A stretch of 64,000 bases of DNA from a virus: IMG/VR virus record IMGVR_UViG_3300037452_000118, positions 62,001 through 126,000 of that record; one strand, written 5' to 3'. Of this stretch, positions 62,203 through 64,000 are shown piece after piece. The notes under the pieces were generated by a model. That model was not told where the DNA came from, ran no database searches, and was given only the letters and a program-made list of their open reading frames with translations. How positions within the stretch are numbered: the stretch's first letter is position 1; the number at the start of each line of letters is the position of its first letter. A program made the position numbers and the translations under genes.

Positions 62203-63141
62203 TTACTTCACCACCGACTTCGGCTTGCGGCCGCACTTGCCGCCTTCCATCTGCACGGAGTAATCGTTGCTCTTCGCCCAGGCGCGGTAGGCTTTCTCGA
62301 TCGCGTCGAGCGAGAAGTGCGGCTTGAGCGCGATGAAGTCCAGCTTCGTGCGGTCCTCCACCACGGCGTAGGGCTCCGTCGCCATCGTCGTCATCGTGCC
62401 GTCGTCGCCGCGGGTCCGCATGATGTCGGCGGGCTTCTTCAGCGTATCGACGTGCGCGGCTTCGGCCTGCCCGGCCGCGATCGCGGCTCCGACTTTGGCG
62501 GTGCTGGCCTCGGTGGCAACCTCGGCGGCCTTCTCCTGCTTCTGCTCGACGATCTCCGGCTTGCGGGCGCGGTCGGCCTCCTCCTGCCGGAGGCGTGCCT
62601 CACGCGCCAACTTGTCGGCGGCGTCCTGCTCCTCCTGGGCCTTGCGGGCCGCCTCGGCGGCGATCTTGCGGAGCCGCTCCCGCTCCTGCTCCAGGACCAT
62701 CGTGTCGAACGTCGTCAGCATCTCGCCGAGCACGTCGGCGGCGCCGGCGCGGTTCTTCTTGTCGCGCCGGGCCAGCTTGTCGATCCAGCCGAAAAACCGC
62801 TGGTCGACCGCCTGGCCGCCCCGGAGATATTGATTTTTTTCCTTGGCGTGGATGGCCTCCAGCGCCTTCGCCTCGTCGCGTATCCGCTTGATCAGCGAGG
62901 CGACCTTGCCCTTCTTCTCGGCGTCCTCGATCGGTTTCAGCTCGCCGGTTTCTGGATCGCGCACCAGCGCGGCGGCTTCGCCGAGCAGCGCGACGATGAT
63001 CGTCTCATGCTTGCCGTAGGCCTCGTTGAGGTACCTCGTGACGTCGGCGGCGAAGTCGCCCTCGTAGCCGGCGATCAGCGCGGCGATCGGCGGATTGTTT
63101 CCCCCTATCCTCTCGCGGGGGTCGAGATCGGTGTTGCTCAA
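62203..63141 (-). CDS. Charged coiled-coil early protein
   Basis: 312 residues from TTG 63141, which overlaps the upstream stop (TTGA). Start SNTDLDPRERIGGNNPPIAA, then a helical region and a long charged coiled coil (VLEQERERLRKIAAEAARKA, then QEEQDAADKLAREARLRQEE, about 150-195), ending in a small domain (LDFIALKPHFSLDAIEKAYR). Such proteins are common next to recombination genes in alphaproteobacterial phages; function unknown. Confidence 0.7.
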   Translation of the reverse strand: MSNTDLDPRERIGGNNPPIAALIAGYEGDFAADVTRYLNEAYGKHETIIVALLGEAAALVRDPETGELKPIEDAEKKGKVASLIKRIRDEAKALEAIHAKEKNQYLRGGQAVDQRFFGWIDKLARRDKKNRAGAADVLGEMLTTFDTMVLEQERERLRKIAAEAARKAQEEQDAADKLAREARLRQEEADRARKPEIVEQKQEKAAEVATEASTAKVGAAIAAGQAEAAHVDTLKKPADIMRTRGDDGTMTTMATEPYAVVEDRTKLDFIALKPHFSLDAIEKAYRAWAKSNDYSVQMEGGKCGRKPKSVVK

Positions 63142-63557
63142 AACTGAATCTCCTCTTTGTCTTCGGATGGCGCCGGGGACGGCGCGGGTTCGATCTCGGG
63201 AGCGACCTCCGCGCCGGGCCACGGCAGCAGGTCGTTGCAGTGATAGATTATCAGGCCGCCGTCGATCTCTGGCTCGGCCGCCTTGGGGTCCAGCTTCATC
63301 ACGACGTGCTCGCCGTGAATGCTGGCGGCGACGCCGAAGCAATTCTCGTCTTCCGTCGAGATTATACCTTCGCCCTCTTTCCACTTTCGCAGCGTGACGC
63401 CGATGACGTTGTCGAGCGGTATGGAGAAATCTCGATAGCGGGCGCCGACGGGGAAGACGTGAATGTTCTTGTCCTCAGCGTCGACGTCGTACTTGACCTC
63501 GACCTCGATCGTCAGCACGTCGCCCTCGCGGGGCAGGTATCCTTCAGGAAGTGGCAT
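63138..63557 (-). CDS. Hypothetical protein
   Basis: 139 residues. MPLPEGYLPREGDVLTIEVE, VKYDVDAEDKNIHVFP, then VASIH-like beta strands (CFGVAASIHGEHVVMKLD) and an acidic Pro/Glu tail. Beta-rich single domain of unknown role. Confidence 0.6.
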   Translation of the reverse strand: MPLPEGYLPREGDVLTIEVEVKYDVDAEDKNIHVFPVGARYRDFSIPLDNVIGVTLRKWKEGEGIISTEDENCFGVAASIHGEHVVMKLDPKAAEPEIDGGLIIYHCNDLLPWPGAEVAPEIEPAPSPAPSEDKEEIQF

Positions 63558-63855
63558 CGGGTTCTCCTTTGGCTTTAGCGATGGCGGCGTCGAGAAGATC
63601 GACGACGTCGGTGAAGCTGTTGCGCGGCGCGATGGTGTTGACCATTTCGGCCAGCGCCGCCTCAGCTGCGGCCAGCAACACTGAGGCAGCGCCGATCAGC
63701 GCCGCGTTGGCGCGGCTTTCTTGCGCCCGGTGCTCAATGGGGTTTCGCGAGCAAATAATAAAGCGGTCAGCAAATTCCGGCGCCAAACTCCACACCTCGA
63801 AAGAACCATCCTGGCCTGCCCAAACCCACCACGTTCCCGGCGAATGCGCGCTCAC
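63544..63855 (-). CDS. Hypothetical protein with a small ligand-domain-like start
   Basis: 103 residues from GTG 63855. SAHSPGTWWVWAGQDGSFEV, then RANAALIGAASVLLAAAEAA. The layout (a beta domain, then ANAALI and a helical tail) matches a frequent small phage family. ATGA-type overlap with the upstream gene. Confidence 0.65.
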   Translation of the reverse strand: MSAHSPGTWWVWAGQDGSFEVWSLAPEFADRFIICSRNPIEHRAQESRANAALIGAASVLLAAAEAALAEMVNTIAPRNSFTDVVDLLDAAIAKAKGEPDATS

Positions 63856-64000
63856 AGCGTCGGCCCCTCATATCCGAGCCGCCGCAGCGTCGCGGCCTGC
63901 CAGTCCAGATCGCAGATGTTGGTCCGCGACTCGAACGCGGCGTCGGCCGCCTTCTCGATGGCGGACTGCTCCAGGTCGGTCGGCTCGTCCCGGTCGGGGT
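63852..64000 (-). CDS. C-terminal end of an early protein, cut by the window edge
   Basis: About 48 residues are visible (DEPTDLEQSAIEKAADAAFE, then SRTNICDLDWQAATLRRLGY), stop at 63852-63854. The family is not recognised. Confidence 0.6.
   Translation of the reverse strand, partial: PDRDEPTDLEQSAIEKAADAAFESRTNICDLDWQAATLRRLGYEGPTL

Noticed and set aside
1-64000. CRISPR arrays, rRNA genes, integrase and attachment site
   Set aside because: No regularly spaced repeats, rRNA-like sequence, recombinase motif or tRNA-overlapping direct repeat was seen. A lysogenic lifestyle is therefore neither supported nor excluded.

Overview
The window is part of the genome of a tailed phage with a contractile tail. 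It very likely infects an alphaproteobacterium of the Rhizobiales type. The evidence for the host is the high GC content, an encoded outer-membrane beta-barrel protein with a Rhizobiales-style Omp25/31 leader, and virion proteins of families common in rhizobial myophages and prophages (DUF2184 capsid, DUF2213 protease, DUF3383 sheath, DUF2612 tail protein). No integrase, terminase, portal or DNA polymerase is visible; the terminase and portal would be expected to the left of the window and more replication genes to the right. Whether the phage is temperate cannot be decided.

Layout. 1-3364 is a disrupted region. It holds the end of one phage gene, a DUF1828/DUF1829 gene with two small partners, a ClpP-like protease and an IS1595-family transposase, followed by the 3' remnant of an interrupted phage gene. 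3577-5571 holds small head-region genes and a MuF-type head protein. 5801-9289 is a cluster of 39 tRNA genes, with a RusA-like resolvase embedded in it, that covers all 20 amino acids plus an initiator tRNA. 9377-23994 is the head and connector module plus sheath and tube: a NUDIX-DUF2213 protease fusion, an XRE regulator, a scaffold-like gene, cement protein, major capsid, completion proteins, tail terminator, sheath and tube. 24223-34649 holds the frameshifting tail chaperone, tape measure, baseplate and a glycine-rich fibre. 34679-38095 is a large secreted-looking tail spike. 38157-44989 holds lysis and membrane functions (endolysin, LLH-type holin, several membrane coiled-coil proteins) and the outer-membrane barrel. 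45006-47072 is a complete IS1595 element with perfect 18-bp terminal repeats, an 8-bp target duplication and three cargo genes. After 47.6 kb all genes are on the minus strand: first a chain of very small genes (47.6-50.5 kb), then early genes including a DUF5131 gene with an endonuclease gene nested in it, a HerA-like ATPase, and a YqaJ exonuclease plus ERF annealing-protein recombination pair, with many overlapping small genes.

How it works together. Rightward late genes build and release the virion, and leftward early genes handle DNA metabolism; the two transcription units converge near 47.6 kb. At least seven homing-endonuclease-like genes are scattered among them, mostly stitched in with stop/start overlaps. 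The tRNA cluster would make translation partly independent of the host tRNA pool. A glycine-rich beta module of about 65 residues recurs ten times inside five different virion proteins.

Several genes appear frameshifted by one base (about 190, 4367 and 47520) and one lacks a normal start codon (19507). These may be real or may be assembly errors, and each is flagged.
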